Below are positions 11,179-22,273 of a DNA stretch of 64,000 nt, one piece after another; the stretch's first letter is position 1; each line of letters begins with the position of its first letter. Source of the DNA: Saccopteryx bilineata. Lineage: Eukaryota > Chordata > Mammalia > Chiroptera > Emballonuridae. The notes below the pieces were generated by a model. It was not told the origin of the DNA. It saw nothing but the letters and a program-made list of their open reading frames with translations, and did not search any database. The translations under genes and the position numbers were made by a program. The stretch spans positions 91,606,740 through 91,670,739 of the forward strand of contig NC_089491.1 of the NCBI RefSeq assembly GCF_036850765.1. Direction: 5' to 3'.

Positions 11179-13168
11179 TACTGGGGAACAAAATTTTTAT
11201 TGCATTCACAAAAACACTTGTTCTTACCTAATTTGAGTGTGCTGATCTCAAATATGACATTAGTTTTTCTCTGTACACTACAGCTTTTTTGCAATTCAAG
11301 ATTTTAGGTTTTCATCTTATTGTAAAATTTTCAACATTTAGTTTAACATAATGAAGTAGAATGTCTTCTTGGGTATTATCTTTGTGAAAATATAATAATT
11401 TATATAATGCGGTAAATACACTAATACACTAAAATATGATTGCATCAGAATTTGTCTACAACTTTGAAATAGAACATATTAAAACACTTATTTTAATCAT
11501 AAAATTTGCGCAAAACTTATTTAAATTCTATTCAGGCAAAAATTTGCATTTGTAGCTCTTGCATTTGTGTACTTGTTGAGGACAATCTCGCTTGATGCTC
11601 CAGAGGTAGTCTGCTCATCACTAACAGCTCCAAGATTTTCTGGAAACTTATCAAGGTGACTGTTCAGGAAGTGAATCTTAATGCCCATGTTACATCCAAT
11701 GTCATGGAAAGCCAACAGCATCCTTTGAACCAGAAGTTCATAGTTTTCAGCTTTTGTTGCCAAGGAAAGTCTTTGTAACTATCACAAAAGACTGCCATGC
11801 TGCTTTCTCCTCCTTATTCATCTCCCTAGCAAATTCTTTGTCATGTATGAGGGTTCGAATTTGAGGTCCATCAAATATACCTGCTTTTATCTTATCAAAA
11901 GACAAGGCAGGAAAAGCAGAAATAATATGTTGAAAGCATTCACTTTCTCTATTCAGAGCCTGAACAAACTGCTTCATTAAGCCAAGTTTGATGTGAAGTG
12001 GGGAAAAAATGATCCTGTCTCGATTAACTACAGGTTCATTCATAATATTCTGCATCCATACTTCTAGAGCTTCACGCTTCGGCCACTCCTTCTGTGTCCA
12101 GTGTTTCTCCCGAGCTCGGCTGTCCCACAAACACAGAAAGCAAGGATACTTCGTGAAATCTCTTTGTTGTCCTAGCAGAAAATTTACTATTTTAAGATCC
12201 ACACAAATGATCCAGTTATACTCTTCATACTTCAGAAAGTCGAGCACAATTTTTATGTCTTTCTTACTAAGTCATTCAATTTGGGTTTGGCTAAACAGCT
12301 GAGGGGTTAATGACTACTTGGCATCAGAAGAAGACCCTTCAGATTCTACAACCATTTCCTCGTGCATCTTATCAAAATATACTTGATCACCATGTTCACT
12401 TCCTTCATCCTTAGAAGAAATAAAACCATTGGAAACTGGAACTGGGAGTGTCTCAGAGTGTGATAGGTTGTATTGCTGAAAGAATATTAGGATATGCGAT
12501 CATATGCCGTTTTTACTTGCCGATGCCCTTTGTATGGATCAGACAGAAATAACAGTCATTGCTGTGGCCCTTAGGTTCACGCCAAACCATGGGAATACCA
12601 AAAGGCATTCCTTTGTGTTTTCCTTTTGTTCAGTCATGAAGCATTTCCTCACAATTATGACACATAATTATGAGGAGCCCAATTCTTGTCTTGATCGCCA
12701 AGGGGAACTTGAAAATAGGCAATATTTGCACCTGTCACAAATGATGAAATAGTATGCCTTTGACGTTGAAGTGTGTAACAGCCACATATATAACAGAAGG
12801 TGTCAGGACTATTCTTACATTTACACCTACTCAAAGAAGCCATGATTCAACCTTAAAACAAAATAAAAGGGTGTTTTTTCAGATGATAACTTTTTACATT
12901 TAAAAACAACTATAATTATGTAAAAGTGATGTTTGTAAAATATTAATTGCCTTGTGGTTATGTTCAATTCAAGAGTTGTTGTCCTTTTACTCCAATTTAA
13001 AAACCAATGCATGACACTAACTGTAACAAAAAGAAATTAAAATTGCATAAAAACTAGAGCATGCACTAAAAAATGGATTTTATATTTGGATTCATCAATG
13101 CAGAAATATATAGAAACAGTTCTAAAACCTCATGCAACAGAAAATGAAAAAAAAATTGTTCCCCAGTG
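11179..13168 (-). mobile_element. Complete DNA transposon with TTA target duplication (Chapaev3-like?)
   Basis: The left terminus reads TACTGGGGAACAAAATTTTT. The right terminus, reverse complemented, reads CACTGGGGAACAATTTTTTT. Both are flanked outside by TTA (11176-11178 and 13169-13171). Imperfect inverted similarity continues inward for about 120 bp (for example GCTTTTTTGCAATT on the left against GTTTTTATGCAATT on the right). The span is 1990 bp. The interior carries a decayed transposase-like gene on the minus strand. CAC-type termini with a 3-bp duplication suggest the Chapaev/CACTA (CMC) group, Chapaev3 in particular. The superfamily is inference, while the element boundaries are seen directly. 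Confidence 0.8.
11521..12843 (-). pseudogene. Broken transposase-like gene inside the 11179-13168 element
   Basis: Read on the minus strand from a Met at 12843. The N-terminal part has a Cys-rich start (RCKCKNS, FCYICGCYTL) followed by VPLGDQDKNWAPH. It then shifts frame near 12660 and passes stops, with MPFGIPMVWREPK and DCYFCLIHTKGIGK readable around 12610-12500. An acidic stretch (SEHGDQ, SEGSSSDAK) ends in a stop at about 12320. The longest open piece, 12247-11747 (166 residues), contains PCFLCLWDSRAREKHW, LGLMKQFVQAL and IKAGIFDGPQIRTLIHD. A frameshift near 11752 leads to a last piece with GCNMGIKIHFLNSHLDKFPE and LGAVSDEQ. After that an expected block is missing and a basic tail (HKCKSYKCKFLPE, another frame) ends at 11528. 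I recall similar predicted proteins in Hydra and arthropods, and believe they are transposases. This copy cannot encode an active protein. Confidence 0.7.
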
Positions 13169-13171
13169 TTA

Positions 13172-15288
13172 TCACTGAGTTACTGACTCATCCTTTTGGT
13201 GTGGACCAGCTGCCAACCTCCACTTCCACTATGTCTCCTTCAGGATCTCTTAACTCTGGGTCAGGTATGTGTGCAGCTCCATGGTAAGGTCTCAGCTTTT
13301 TCTGCAGGTTACGCATGTCATTGAGATTGCAGGTAGTTTCAGTTTGTCCTTGTGGGTACCTGCTTGTTATTAATTTTTGTTGCCTCAGGTTCTTCATTTT
13401 TCTTTCCTCATTGCTGTCCCTCATAACTTACAGGCACTTCAAGTCTATCACCATATGTAGAAGCAAGAACTTTTCTTGAGAGTATAAGGTCTAGTACCTA
13501 TATGTCCTTTATTTCATATCACTCCTAGTGATTCTGTTTCTTTGATAGATTACTAAATAAAAGTCTACAAAAGACAACTTCTAATAAAGAATAAAAATGA
13601 AACTTCTAAATAGTTATACTAATGTACTCCATGTGATTATAACATGCTAGTAATTGACCAATTTCTGAACTTTCTCAATTTCTGATATCTAGAAGTCCAC
13701 TTTGAAAGTGCTATATCAGCTGGCAAAGCTGTTGCTACAGTGACTGTCTCTTGACTACAGAAGAGTTATGGGGTCAAGCTTTTTGTAGCTTCACTGAGAC
13801 AGCAACTGCTGACTTGGTAAGTCAACAAATCCAGGATATAGCTGGCAAAGAGCATATGCCTTCACATCTGCTGTTTTCTGCTGTAGAGTTGGTTAAAAAT
13901 ATCCTGCTTTAGAAAGATACAGTGAAGAGGTGACCATGTTGTCTTGTTTGACTGCTGTACCCCAATAATTGGTTTCTATTTTAAGAGCCTAAGAATTAAG
14001 CATATACTTTGAATAGTTTGTGAGTTGATTTAGAGAATTATTTCTACAGAAGAAGCAATGGAGCTCTTCTACTGAATGAAATAAGAATCTAGAGGGATAT
14101 ATGTTTAGACAGAAAAACTTTGATATAAATCAAAATCACAAAGAAAGCCCAATATTCACCAAGGCACAAATATTAGTACATAAGGCTTGGTATCTTGTCC
14201 ATGACTCCATATTTTCTCATGGTGGTAAGAAAGAATAATATCATGAATATCTTTTGTGGGTTTGCTAAACTACCCATTTAGAATGCTTTATAGCACTTCA
14301 AATTGGTTAGAAACTTATGACTTTTGTGTTTAGGAACCCTAATCCATATCTTTAGCTAGTATATAATTACATCTTCCCCTGGGAACACATATGTTTCAGA
14401 AATCATATATTTACTCTGTAAAAGATATGTAACAAAAATATTTGAGTGTTTTACTAAATAGAAGATGAGAGAGAGAGAAAGAGAGTGAGAGAGGAAATAA
14501 GGAAGGAAAAAAGGAAGGAAGGAAGGAAGGAAGGAAGGAAGGAAGGAAGGAAGGAAGGAAGGAAGGAAGGAAGGAAAAATGTTTTATTATATCTAGAATT
14601 AATTAAATACTGGTTTCAATGTCTCCCATTTAGCACTTGTATTTCATCTCTTGTCTTTGAAAGATACATACTGAATGCAGGATGGGCCCCTTTGTTGTAT
14701 AACCACCCAAATTTATATTTCTGGAGTTTCTAACCTACAGTAAAACTCTGTTACAGGTAAGGTGATGTGTCATCAGGGTCTCATTGTATTGTCCTAGAAG
14801 GAGAACATTGGTGCATGAGGAACTGGTGAATGTATTTGCTCTTAGTAAATAATTATCTGCTCTGCTTCGGGAGCTTTCTTTATAATCAGAGTAATATTTC
14901 AATATTATATATATTGAAATATATATATATATATACACACACTTAACAAGGCCTAATACAACATGAGGACGATTTTCTTAACATTATTACACACATAAGA
15001 AAATATTTAAGTATTAAAACTAATAAAAATTTATTAATATCAACCCTCAGTCTTGAGTTTCCCTCAAGCAGTTATTCTCTCAAATGCCAGGGGGACTGTA
15101 TGATACATTTTCCATTGATTAATAAAGCTATTTTCTAGTTCATCTTTGGAAAATATTTGCAAGACCCAATGTAAACCAAAGGGCTTTGTGCTACTTTCCT
15201 TACATCCATCTTATTTCCAGAGTCAGTAATCAGAAATATTTTATATAAGTAGGATTTGACTAAACCCAGGATGACAAGCCTACTTAAA
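13172..15288. other. No gene recognised; one unexplained open frame
   Basis: Unassigned sequence. A 78-codon minus-strand open frame at 13188-13424 contains charged text (MRDSNEERKMKNLRQQKL) but matches no domain I know. It lies just outside the transposon and could be a processed fragment or chance. A GGAA microsatellite sits at 14503-14577. Confidence 0.4.
14503..14577 (+). repeat. (GGAA)n microsatellite
   Basis: About 17 GGAA units, preceded by a GA-rich run from 14467. The repeated Lys-Glu-Gly-Arg open frame across it is a simple-repeat artefact. Confidence 0.95.
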
Positions 15289-15304
15289 AAGAATGCAGAT
15301 TGAG

Positions 15305-15713
15305 CTTGACCAGGGGGTGGCACAGTGAATAGAGAGTTGGGTTGGGATGCAGAGGACCCTGGTTTGAAACCTCTAGGTTGCAGGGTTGACCACAGGCTCA
15401 CCAGCTTGAGCATGGAGTCTCTGGCTTGAGCATGGGATCATAGACATGACCCCATGTCGCTGGCTTGAAGCCCAAAGGTCGCTGGCTTGAAGCCCAAGGT
15501 CGCTGGTTTAAACCCAAAGTTGCTGGCTTGAGCAAGGAGTTAATTGCTCTGCTGCAGCTCCCTGGTCAAGGCACATATGAGAAAGCAATCAATGAACAAC
15601 TAAGGAGACTAAGTAGCCTCAATGAAGAATTGATGCTTCTCATCTCTCTCCCTTCCTGTCTGTCTGTCCCTCTATCTGTCTCTCTCTCTTTGTCTCTGTC
15701 ACACACAAAAAAG
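15305..15713 (+). mobile_element. SINE family C, long form with TSD
   Basis: The TSD AAGAATG(C/T)AGATTGAG is at 15289-15304 and 15714-15729. The head is degraded (GGTGGCACAGTGAATAGAG). The internal array has repeated GGTCGCTGGCTTGAAGCCCA units plus an ATCATAGACATGAC near-palindrome, then GGTCAAGGCACATATGAG, AAGCAATCAATGAACAAC, GATGCTTCTCATC and a CT-rich tail. Confidence 0.92.
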
Positions 15714-15900
15714 AAGAATGTAGATTGAGTATGCTAAACTCAAAATAAGTAACACATAGTAATTTTTAAGTGTTAAACCTAAAAGTTTATTATTTTCTCT
15801 CCTTATAAATGTGATTCCTTGAGATATTAACATAAATTAGTTCATTTAATAGAAATTGTCTCATAAACCGTGATTTTCATATATTTTAAAAGTTTATTGT

Positions 15901-16265
15901 GCCCTGGGTAGTTGGCTCAGTGGTAGAGTATTAGCCTGGCATGTGAATGTCCAAGGTTCAATTCCCAGTCAGGGCACACAGAAAAAGTGACCATCTGTTT
16001 CTCCACCTCTCCCTTTTCCCCTTCTCTCTCTTTCTTTCTCTCTCTCTTCCTCTCCCACAGCCATGGCTTGATTGTTGTGAGCACATCAACCCAGGTGCTG
16101 AGGATGACTCTGTGGAGCCTCTGCCTCAAGTACTAAAAATAGCTTAGTTGTGAGCATGACCCTAGATGGGCAAAGCATTTGCCCTAGTCGGGGCTTGCCA
16201 GGTGGACCCCAGTAGGGAAACATGCAGGAGTCTGTCTCTTATCTTCTCACTTGGAAAAGAAGAAA
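15901..16265 (+). mobile_element. SINE family A, diverged
   Basis: Head GCCCTGGGTAGTTGGCTCAG, B box AGGTTCAATTCCC, diverged body, A-rich tail. Flanked by AAAAGTTTATTGT at 15888-15900 and 16266-16278. The right copy of that duplication is also the left flank of the next SINE. Confidence 0.9.
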
Positions 16266-16278
16266 AAAAGTTTATTGT

Positions 16279-16425
16279 GCTCTGGCTGGATAATTCAGTT
16301 GGCTAGAACGTCGTCCCAAAGCGCAGAGGTTTCTGGTCAGGACACATCCAAGAACAGCTGTTCCTGTCTCTCTCTTTCTCTCTCTCTTCCTCTCTCTAAA
16401 GTCAATAAAATAAACATTTTAAAAA
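16279..16425 (+). mobile_element. SINE family D (short VES-like)
   Basis: Head GCTCTGGCTGGATAATTCAG, no long body, CT-rich stretch and TAAAGTCAATAAAATAAA tail. Flanked by AAAGTTTATTG at 16267-16277 and 16427-16437, the same target used by the adjoining family A copy. Confidence 0.8.
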
Positions 16426-16799
16426 CAAAGTTTATTGCAATAACTATGATAGTAATGCACCTACAATTCTAACAAAACTTTGTTTTGTTCAATCAAATGT
16501 ATTTCTTCACCAGCCCTATATATACTCCCAAACTAAGACTTGTGGAATGAGAGGCATTTGTAGCTAATTCAGTTTTCCTGATTGAAAATCTACATAAATA
16601 GAGGTTACAATGTGTAATGGTAAAACAGGTATATAAGAGTGCACTTAATTTCTTGTGATATTTTGTTTCTTTTTTTTTTTTATCTTAGAAAAGAAACCAA
16701 AGGGATCAATAATGCCAAGGATTTGGAGCCAACATCTGAGATATATATTAAGGCATTTTTATGACAGAATAGAAATCAGAATGTCTGGTCTCATCTGTG

Positions 16800-16945
16800 T
16801 TCAGTTTTAAGTTTCTCTATCAGCTTACTGTGTCCCCTTAGGAAAGTTGATCAACTCTATGTTTTTTCACCATCTGTAATAGAGGAATAAAATATTTGAT
16901 ACTTAAACCTCAATGACTCTGTGAAGCAAAATCAGGTCATATTTG
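16800..16945 (+). repeat. MIR SINE, diverged
   Basis: Weak match to the MIR core: GTCCCCTTAGGAAAGTTGAT, CATCTGTAATAGAGGAATAA, then a region matching the 'cctcatagggttgt' segment (CCTCAATGACTCTGTGA). Ancient and much mutated. Confidence 0.55.
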
Positions 16946-18119
16946 TGGCATATCATTGCATCTTATAGGAAGAAATCAATCTGAAATGTGAGGTTTTATT
17001 ACATCTTTTCTTCCAAGATGGAATGGTGCTGAAATTTCTCTAGGCTAAAACAATTAAAGTGGATCTATAAGAGCTTGCCGTATTACCAAGATATATTTTA
17101 TGTTTCGTCTTCATACCCTCGCAAGGATTGGTAGCCTGTGGATTGTATTTGACAGATATTTTTTTTCCCTAGGGTAACACATGCAAATTGATTATCTTAA
17201 ATAAAGTTTAAGACCATGATTTATCCCTGGAGTCACTTCAGTAAAACCCTTAGCATTTCAGTTAAGATTTGTATGAATATCTTTCTACTCACGTGGACAT
17301 AGTTCTTGGTTCCTACCAAGACAAGAGAAAAGTATGGTCATTTCATCTCTAAGATGATATATATATATATGCATGCATTGGTGAAGGAATTCTTACTTTT
17401 CCCCCCACATAAAATGGTTTACAGAATAATGTTTTGTAGAACTCAGTAAAAGAAAATTGCTTGCAGATTCCACGAGAAGGCTAACTGCATTTTTGAAGTG
17501 TGGCAGGTAATTGCAGCCTTAAAAACACCCTCCTCCATTTCCTTGTCTGATTACCAAGTTGCCTTTAGCATTGACACAAACAGAACAACATGACTAACAT
17601 TCATCTTGAAACAATAGCATCTGCAATCCCAAAGCATTTAATTTTATGGCCTCTTTTCACCTAAACAGTTTTGAAAGCTTGGCAGGCAATGAGCATATAA
17701 TTTGGACTGTCTTCTATCAGGGAAGTATTGTTATAAAATTTAACCATGCAATATTTACATTACCATCTCTTGATAACAAGCTCAAAATTAAATGCTTCAA
17801 CTTGCAATTTAATATTGATTCCATGACCATATCAAACTCATTATTAGTGAGCTTTCTGTTGTTGCCAGGTGATTTAATTTAGGGTATTTTCATATCTATG
17901 AAGAAGCAACATGCTATCTCTTACCTCAAAAGTAGATTCTTCTAAGTCAGAGTAATGGTTTGACCACTGTGGCTTCCTCTGGGGCTTTACAGATTCAGGA
18001 GTAACTGAGAGTCAGCAAATGCTTATTTAACATCTCTTGTACACAGAACACAGCTCTAGTTAATACAAGTTATAATAAAAATAAACACTTTTCTTTAAGA
18101 AAAACTACTCTTTATAGAA

Positions 18120-18300
18120 AGACATACTTAGTACCTTCTCTGATTTCGTACTCCCAGTAACTCATTGGAGTGTATACTATTCTTATGATCGATTCGCAGA
18201 TGAGCAAACTAGTGTTTAGAAAGTTATATAAACTTGTAAATTTTACAGATCTTGAAGTGGCACTGCTGAGGCTTTAAGCCAGTTCTCTTTGACTCTAGGG
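18120..18300 (-). repeat. MIR SINE, diverged
   Basis: Antisense MIR layout: ATACTATTCTTATGATCGAT, CGCAGATGAGCAAACTAGTG, then AAGTTATATAAACTTGTAAA and CTTTAAGCCAGTTCTCTTTG, matching the 'cagatgaggaaactgag...ggctcagagtc' pattern. Confidence 0.55.
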
Positions 18301-19115
18301 TCCCCACTTCAGGTATGTCAATAATGGCACTGTGCACACAAGATTAAATAGGTAACCCCCTATTTACAAATAAATAGATTTTATAAAAGCTTCACTTAGT
18401 TTATTGGCTAGGTCTTAAATTGTTTGAAGGACAGGAAGCAAAAGTGATTTTAGAAATTATGTGGCCCAACTGTTGTATTGATCAGAATAACTTAAGTAGC
18501 CAAACATCACTTTCAATATGAATGTACTAGATAATATCTAGCACACAGTCGGGCTTCAACTTCACTTCAACCTCTCCTACTCACCTCCCATGCCTTCACC
18601 CATTCAGCCTGGCAGCGGGGTGGCAATTTTCAAACAAAAGCCAAAACTTCAGCAAGCTACAGTCAGCACTTCAGAAACAAGGTTCCTTGGGGAACCCTGT
18701 CCTTTGTGGAAATCAACTCTGGCTATGGGAAAAATAACTTCTTGGTCTCCTTGCATCTCTTTTAAGCCAGGAATTTGATAAAGTTCAATTTCTGTTAATG
18801 ACCAGAAAGAAGGGAAACACATTTTGTTCACAAAGGAGGACTGTGAGAATTTGCCTCAGTTTATTTTTATTAATTGTGTTACTTTAGAGTGCATTTGTTT
18901 ATGATTTCCTCAATATAACACCCCCAGCACCAGGAATAAGAAAGACTTTTCTGGAACGTGAATGGAATTTGAATAGTGAGAAGTATTTTATTACCAGTTT
19001 CTGTAATGGGCTAGATTTCTGAGAATGAGTTAACTGTAAGAATTGGGCTTTAGGTCTTTGATGATAACATTCATTAGTTAATTAATCAATCTATTTTTCA
19101 TTAAAAAAAAGACTA

Positions 19116-19247
19116 CACAGGTGTGGGCAAAAGCAGGTTTACAGTAGTGAGTACACAGAACACAGATTTTATTCTTGTACTACTATTTATTAATTGTTGT
19201 ATTATTTTTAATAAAAACAATTATAAATGTACTTTTGCTCACCCCTG
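19116..19247. mobile_element. 132-bp mariner-type MITE
   Basis: Termini CACAGGTGTGGGCAAAAGCA on the left and, reverse complemented, CAGGGGTGAGCAAAAGTACA on the right. TA dinucleotides flank both sides (19114-19115 and 19248-19249). The interior is AT-rich and non-coding (TATTTATTAATTGTTGTATT). Size, TA duplication and the CAGG-GTG-GCAAAAG terminus match short mariner derivatives of mammals. Confidence 0.85.
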
Positions 19248-19267
19248 TATGCTCAAGGCAGTTTTTT

Positions 19268-19461
19268 AAAATTTATTTATTCATATTTTTAGAGAGGAGA
19301 GAAAGAGACAAAGAGAGAGAGCAAGGAGAGAGAGAAGGGGGGAGGAGCTGGAAGCATCAACTCCCATGTGTGCCTTGACCAGGCAAGCCCAGGGTTTCAA
19401 ACCGGCAACCTCAGCATTTCCAGGTCGACGCTTTATCCACTGCGCCACCACAGGTCAGGCC
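19268..19461 (-). mobile_element. SINE family B with TSD
   Basis: Antisense copy with B box as GGGTTTCAAACCGGCAACC and head as CACTGCGCCACCACAGGTCA. The TSD TG(C/T)TCAAGGCAGTTTT flanks it (about 19250 and 19462). It sits at the edge of an old antisense L1 3' UTR. Confidence 0.9.
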
Positions 19462-19462
19462 T

Positions 19463-20440
19463 GTTCAAGGCAGTTTTAAGTTTACAACAAAATTGAGGAG
19501 TTTAGAGAGATTTCCAAAATACTCTCTGCCTCCACATATGCATAACCTTCCTTATTATCAACATTATTCATGAGAATACTACTTTTATCCTTTTTTTAAA
19601 AAAAAATAATACAGATTAAACTACAGTGATGCATTATAATCACCCACATTCCACAGTTTATCTTAGGGTTCTCTATCACTATTATACATTTTGTGGGTTT
19701 AGATAAATATGATAACATATATTTATCATTATAATATTGTACAGAATATTTCTTTTTTAAAAATTATATTTATTTATTTATTTTTAATGGGGTGACATCA
19801 GTAAATCAAGATACATATATTCCAAGATAACATGTCCAGGTTATCTTGTCATTCAATTATGTTGCATACCCATCACCCAAAGTCAGATTGTCCTCTGTCA
19901 CCTTCTATCTAGTTCTCTTTGTGCCCCTCCCCCTCCCCCTTCTCTCTCCCTCTCCCCCCCTCCCCCCATAACCACCACACTCTTATCAATGTCTCTTGGT
20001 CTCATTTTTATGTCCCATCTATGTATGAAATAATGCAGTTCCTGTTTTTTTCTGATTTACTTATTTCACTCCGTATAATGTTGTCAAGATCCCACCATTT
20101 TGATATAAATGATCCGATTGTACAGAATATTTCAATGCCTTAAAAATCCTCTGTGTTTCACCTACATTTTTCTCCCTCTTCCACCTTGCTTTTGGCAATC
20201 ACTGATCTTTTTGTTATCTCCATAATTTTGCCTTTTCCAGAATGTCATAGAGTTGGAATAATAGAATATGTACTTTTTTTAGATTGGCTCCTTTTATTTA
20301 GTAATATGTATTTAAGTTTTCTTTTATGGTTCGTAAATAATGCTGCAATGCACAGAGGAGTCTATGTATATATTTTTTAATTAACAGTTTTGGGGTTTTT
20401 GCATATATATACCTAGCAGTGGAATTGCTGGGAGGAATGC
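19463..20440 (-). mobile_element. Old L1 3' end, antisense, interrupted
   Basis: 19463-19752 and 20117-20440 read as one ancient L1 3' region in reverse: GCATAACCTTCCTTATTATC, ATTCCACAGTTTATC, GGCAATCACTGATC, CCTTTTCCAGAATGTCATAG, GGAATTGCTGGGAGGAATGC. A younger L1 copy is inserted between the halves. Confidence 0.65.
19753..20116 (-). mobile_element. 5'-truncated young L1, antisense
   Basis: Flanked by a 17-bp direct repeat ATTGTACAGAATATTTC (19736-19752 and 20117-20133). T-rich tail, then the reverse complement of the L1 3' UTR (GGGGTGACATC, ACATGTCCAGGTTATCTTG, GGGTATGCAACATAATTG on the other strand) and a C-rich tract corresponding to the G-rich 3' UTR tract. Same L1 subfamily as 58138-58450. 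Confidence 0.85.
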
Positions 20441-21190
20441 CTTATGACCCAGAATCTTCTTCATTGATGGTAACAGGCCATATTCTGATCACTGCTACGG
20501 ATGCCACAGCTCAACTCAGAGCCTGTTTGGAGCACAGAACCTCATGGGAGTGTTCTTGTCTTCACAGAGCAACTGAATGTGTAGAATTATCTTTAATGCA
20601 TCTGTGGCCATCATGATGATTTTGGAGGTTTATTTCAAAGGTCTCATTTGCTCCTTTACAAAGCTAATTATAATTGTCTGACTGTTGAACTGAGTCCAGT
20701 AGTTTTTTCACTGAGGCTTTAGGCTTTTAAATTCATGTTAGCCTCAGTGATTTCTGTGGCTCTGCAGTCCACCTACTTTTCAAGGAATATTGCCATATCA
20801 AAGCAGTAGAGTCTATTTTCTGTGTTTTTAATTAATAAATAAAGGTCTTTTCTCCTAAGTAAATTTTGGATTACTTTTATTTTAATGCATTACAACTTAA
20901 ACTATCTCTACTGCAGTGCAATTTATCTACTGTGCCTCTGGCTACCCATACAGTCTCTTGAGAACATTCTCCAGGCATTTTGAAATTTCATTACTCAAAG
21001 ATGATGCAGTCATCTACTGATTTGAAAATTTCAACAGCTATACTCTTTGTTCAGATCTATTATTTAGAGGCTAAGTTAAAATTATGCTAGAACAGCGTTG
21101 TTACATTCTTTCATTTGGAAAAGTACATTTTATATGTGCCTGTTTTCTCTCTATTTTTAATCATACCTTTCTTTCTTAAAAATATTCTAA
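20441..21190. other. No feature recognised
   Basis: Unassigned AT-rich sequence between the old L1 fragment and a family B SINE. Confidence 0.4.
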
Positions 21191-21195
21191 AATTT

Positions 21196-21317
21196 GCCTG
21201 ATCTGTGGTGGCACAGAGAATGAAGCATTGACTGGAAAGCTGTCACCAGTTCGAAACCTTGGGCTTGTTTGGTCAAGGCACATGTGGGAGTTGATGCTTC
21301 CTGCTCCTCCCACCCCC

Positions 21318-21352
<35 letters not shown>

Positions 21353-21401
21353 CATGTGTCTCTCTCTCCCTCTCTTGCACAAAGTGAATAAACTAAAAAA
21401 A
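21196..21401 (+). mobile_element. SINE family B
   Basis: Head GCCTGATCTGTGGTGGCACAG, B box AGTTCGAAACC, GGTCAAGGCACATGTGGGAG, TTGATGCTTCC, CT-rich tail ending GTGAATAAACTAAAA. Flanked by ATTCTA(A/G)AATT-like duplications. Confidence 0.88.
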
Positions 21402-21427
21402 ATTCTAGAATTAGAATAAGACCTGGA

Positions 21428-21598
21428 TCAACAAATATATTGTGATGGAAAATAACTTGACTTTGGGTGATGGGTACACAACATAATCAGCAGTTTAAAT
21501 GCTATAGAAATGTTTACCTGAAATCTATGTACTCTTATAGATCAATATCACCTCATTAAATTTAATTTTCTAAATAAAATTTAAAAAAGAAAAAAAAG
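21428..21598 (+). mobile_element. L1 3' end fragment
   Basis: Contains GACTTTGGGTGATGGGTACA, CAACATAATCAGC and CACCTCATTAAATTTAAT plus an A-rich tail, the 3' terminus of bat-type L1. GAATAAGAC(C/T)TGG occurs at both ends, implying a very short retroposed insert. Confidence 0.7.
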
Positions 21599-21870
21599 GA
21601 ATAAGACTTGGGGTTCAGAAATGAAATGTAGAATTGTGTTAAAAAGCCAGATTCAAGTAGGAGTAGTTATTGACCGCTCTGAAATTCCTAGTTTTTCCAT
21701 GAATTTTATTGAGCAATCACCAGTTTTCAGACATCCACAATTTGTTAAGAGACTAGCTCAGATACTGGGTCAGGCACATCTTAATACCTAAAGATAAATA
21801 AATAAAGCAATAGTATACTTTAGAATCTCACTAAACATTTTTTAAAAATTCAAATAACCAAAATTTTTTT

Positions 21871-21906
21871 TAAAACTTTTATTTATTTAATTTTTTAGAG
21901 AGGGCC

Positions 21907-21941
<35 letters not shown>

Positions 21942-22065
21942 AAGTGGGGGAGGAGTGGGAAGCATTAACTCCCACATGTGCCCTGACCTGGCAAGCCTAG
22001 GGTTTTGAACCAGTGATCTCAGTGTTCCAGGTTGACGCTTTATCCACTGTGCCACCACAGGTCAG
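21871..22065 (-). mobile_element. SINE family B
   Basis: Antisense: TTTATTTATTTAATT tail, (GA)n tract, GAAGCATTAACTCCCACATG, GGGTTTTGAACCAGTGATC, CACTGTGCCACCACAGGTCA. ATAACC(A/T)AAATTTT duplications flank it. Confidence 0.88.
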
Positions 22066-22273
22066 CATAACCTAAATTTTCTATCTTCTTTTTATCAATA
22101 TACTTATTTTTTTCTGTAGGGGGAAGATAACAATAATGGGCCACTTATTCAAGTTTGATTACTTCTTAGGAAAGCTATTCTTCATTCTCATAAAATTTTA
22201 TAGTATATTTACCTCACAATTCTGCAGTTCTACTCTTTGTAATGGAAAATAACAGTTTTAATAATGGGAAATT

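Larger units (their letters stand above)
16441..19110. other. No gene recognised; two MIR-like pieces
   Basis: Mostly unassigned. MIR-like segments lie at 16800-16945 and 18120-18300. The 18540-18840 stretch is more GC-balanced with short open frames on both strands, but no domain or exon signal is evident. Confidence 0.4.

Noticed and set aside
11521..12752. Plus-strand open frames at 12009-12302 and 12504-12752
   Set aside because: They are antisense shadows of the transposase remnant.
14485..14733. Lys-Glu-Gly-Arg repeat protein
   Set aside because: Translation of a (GGAA)n microsatellite.
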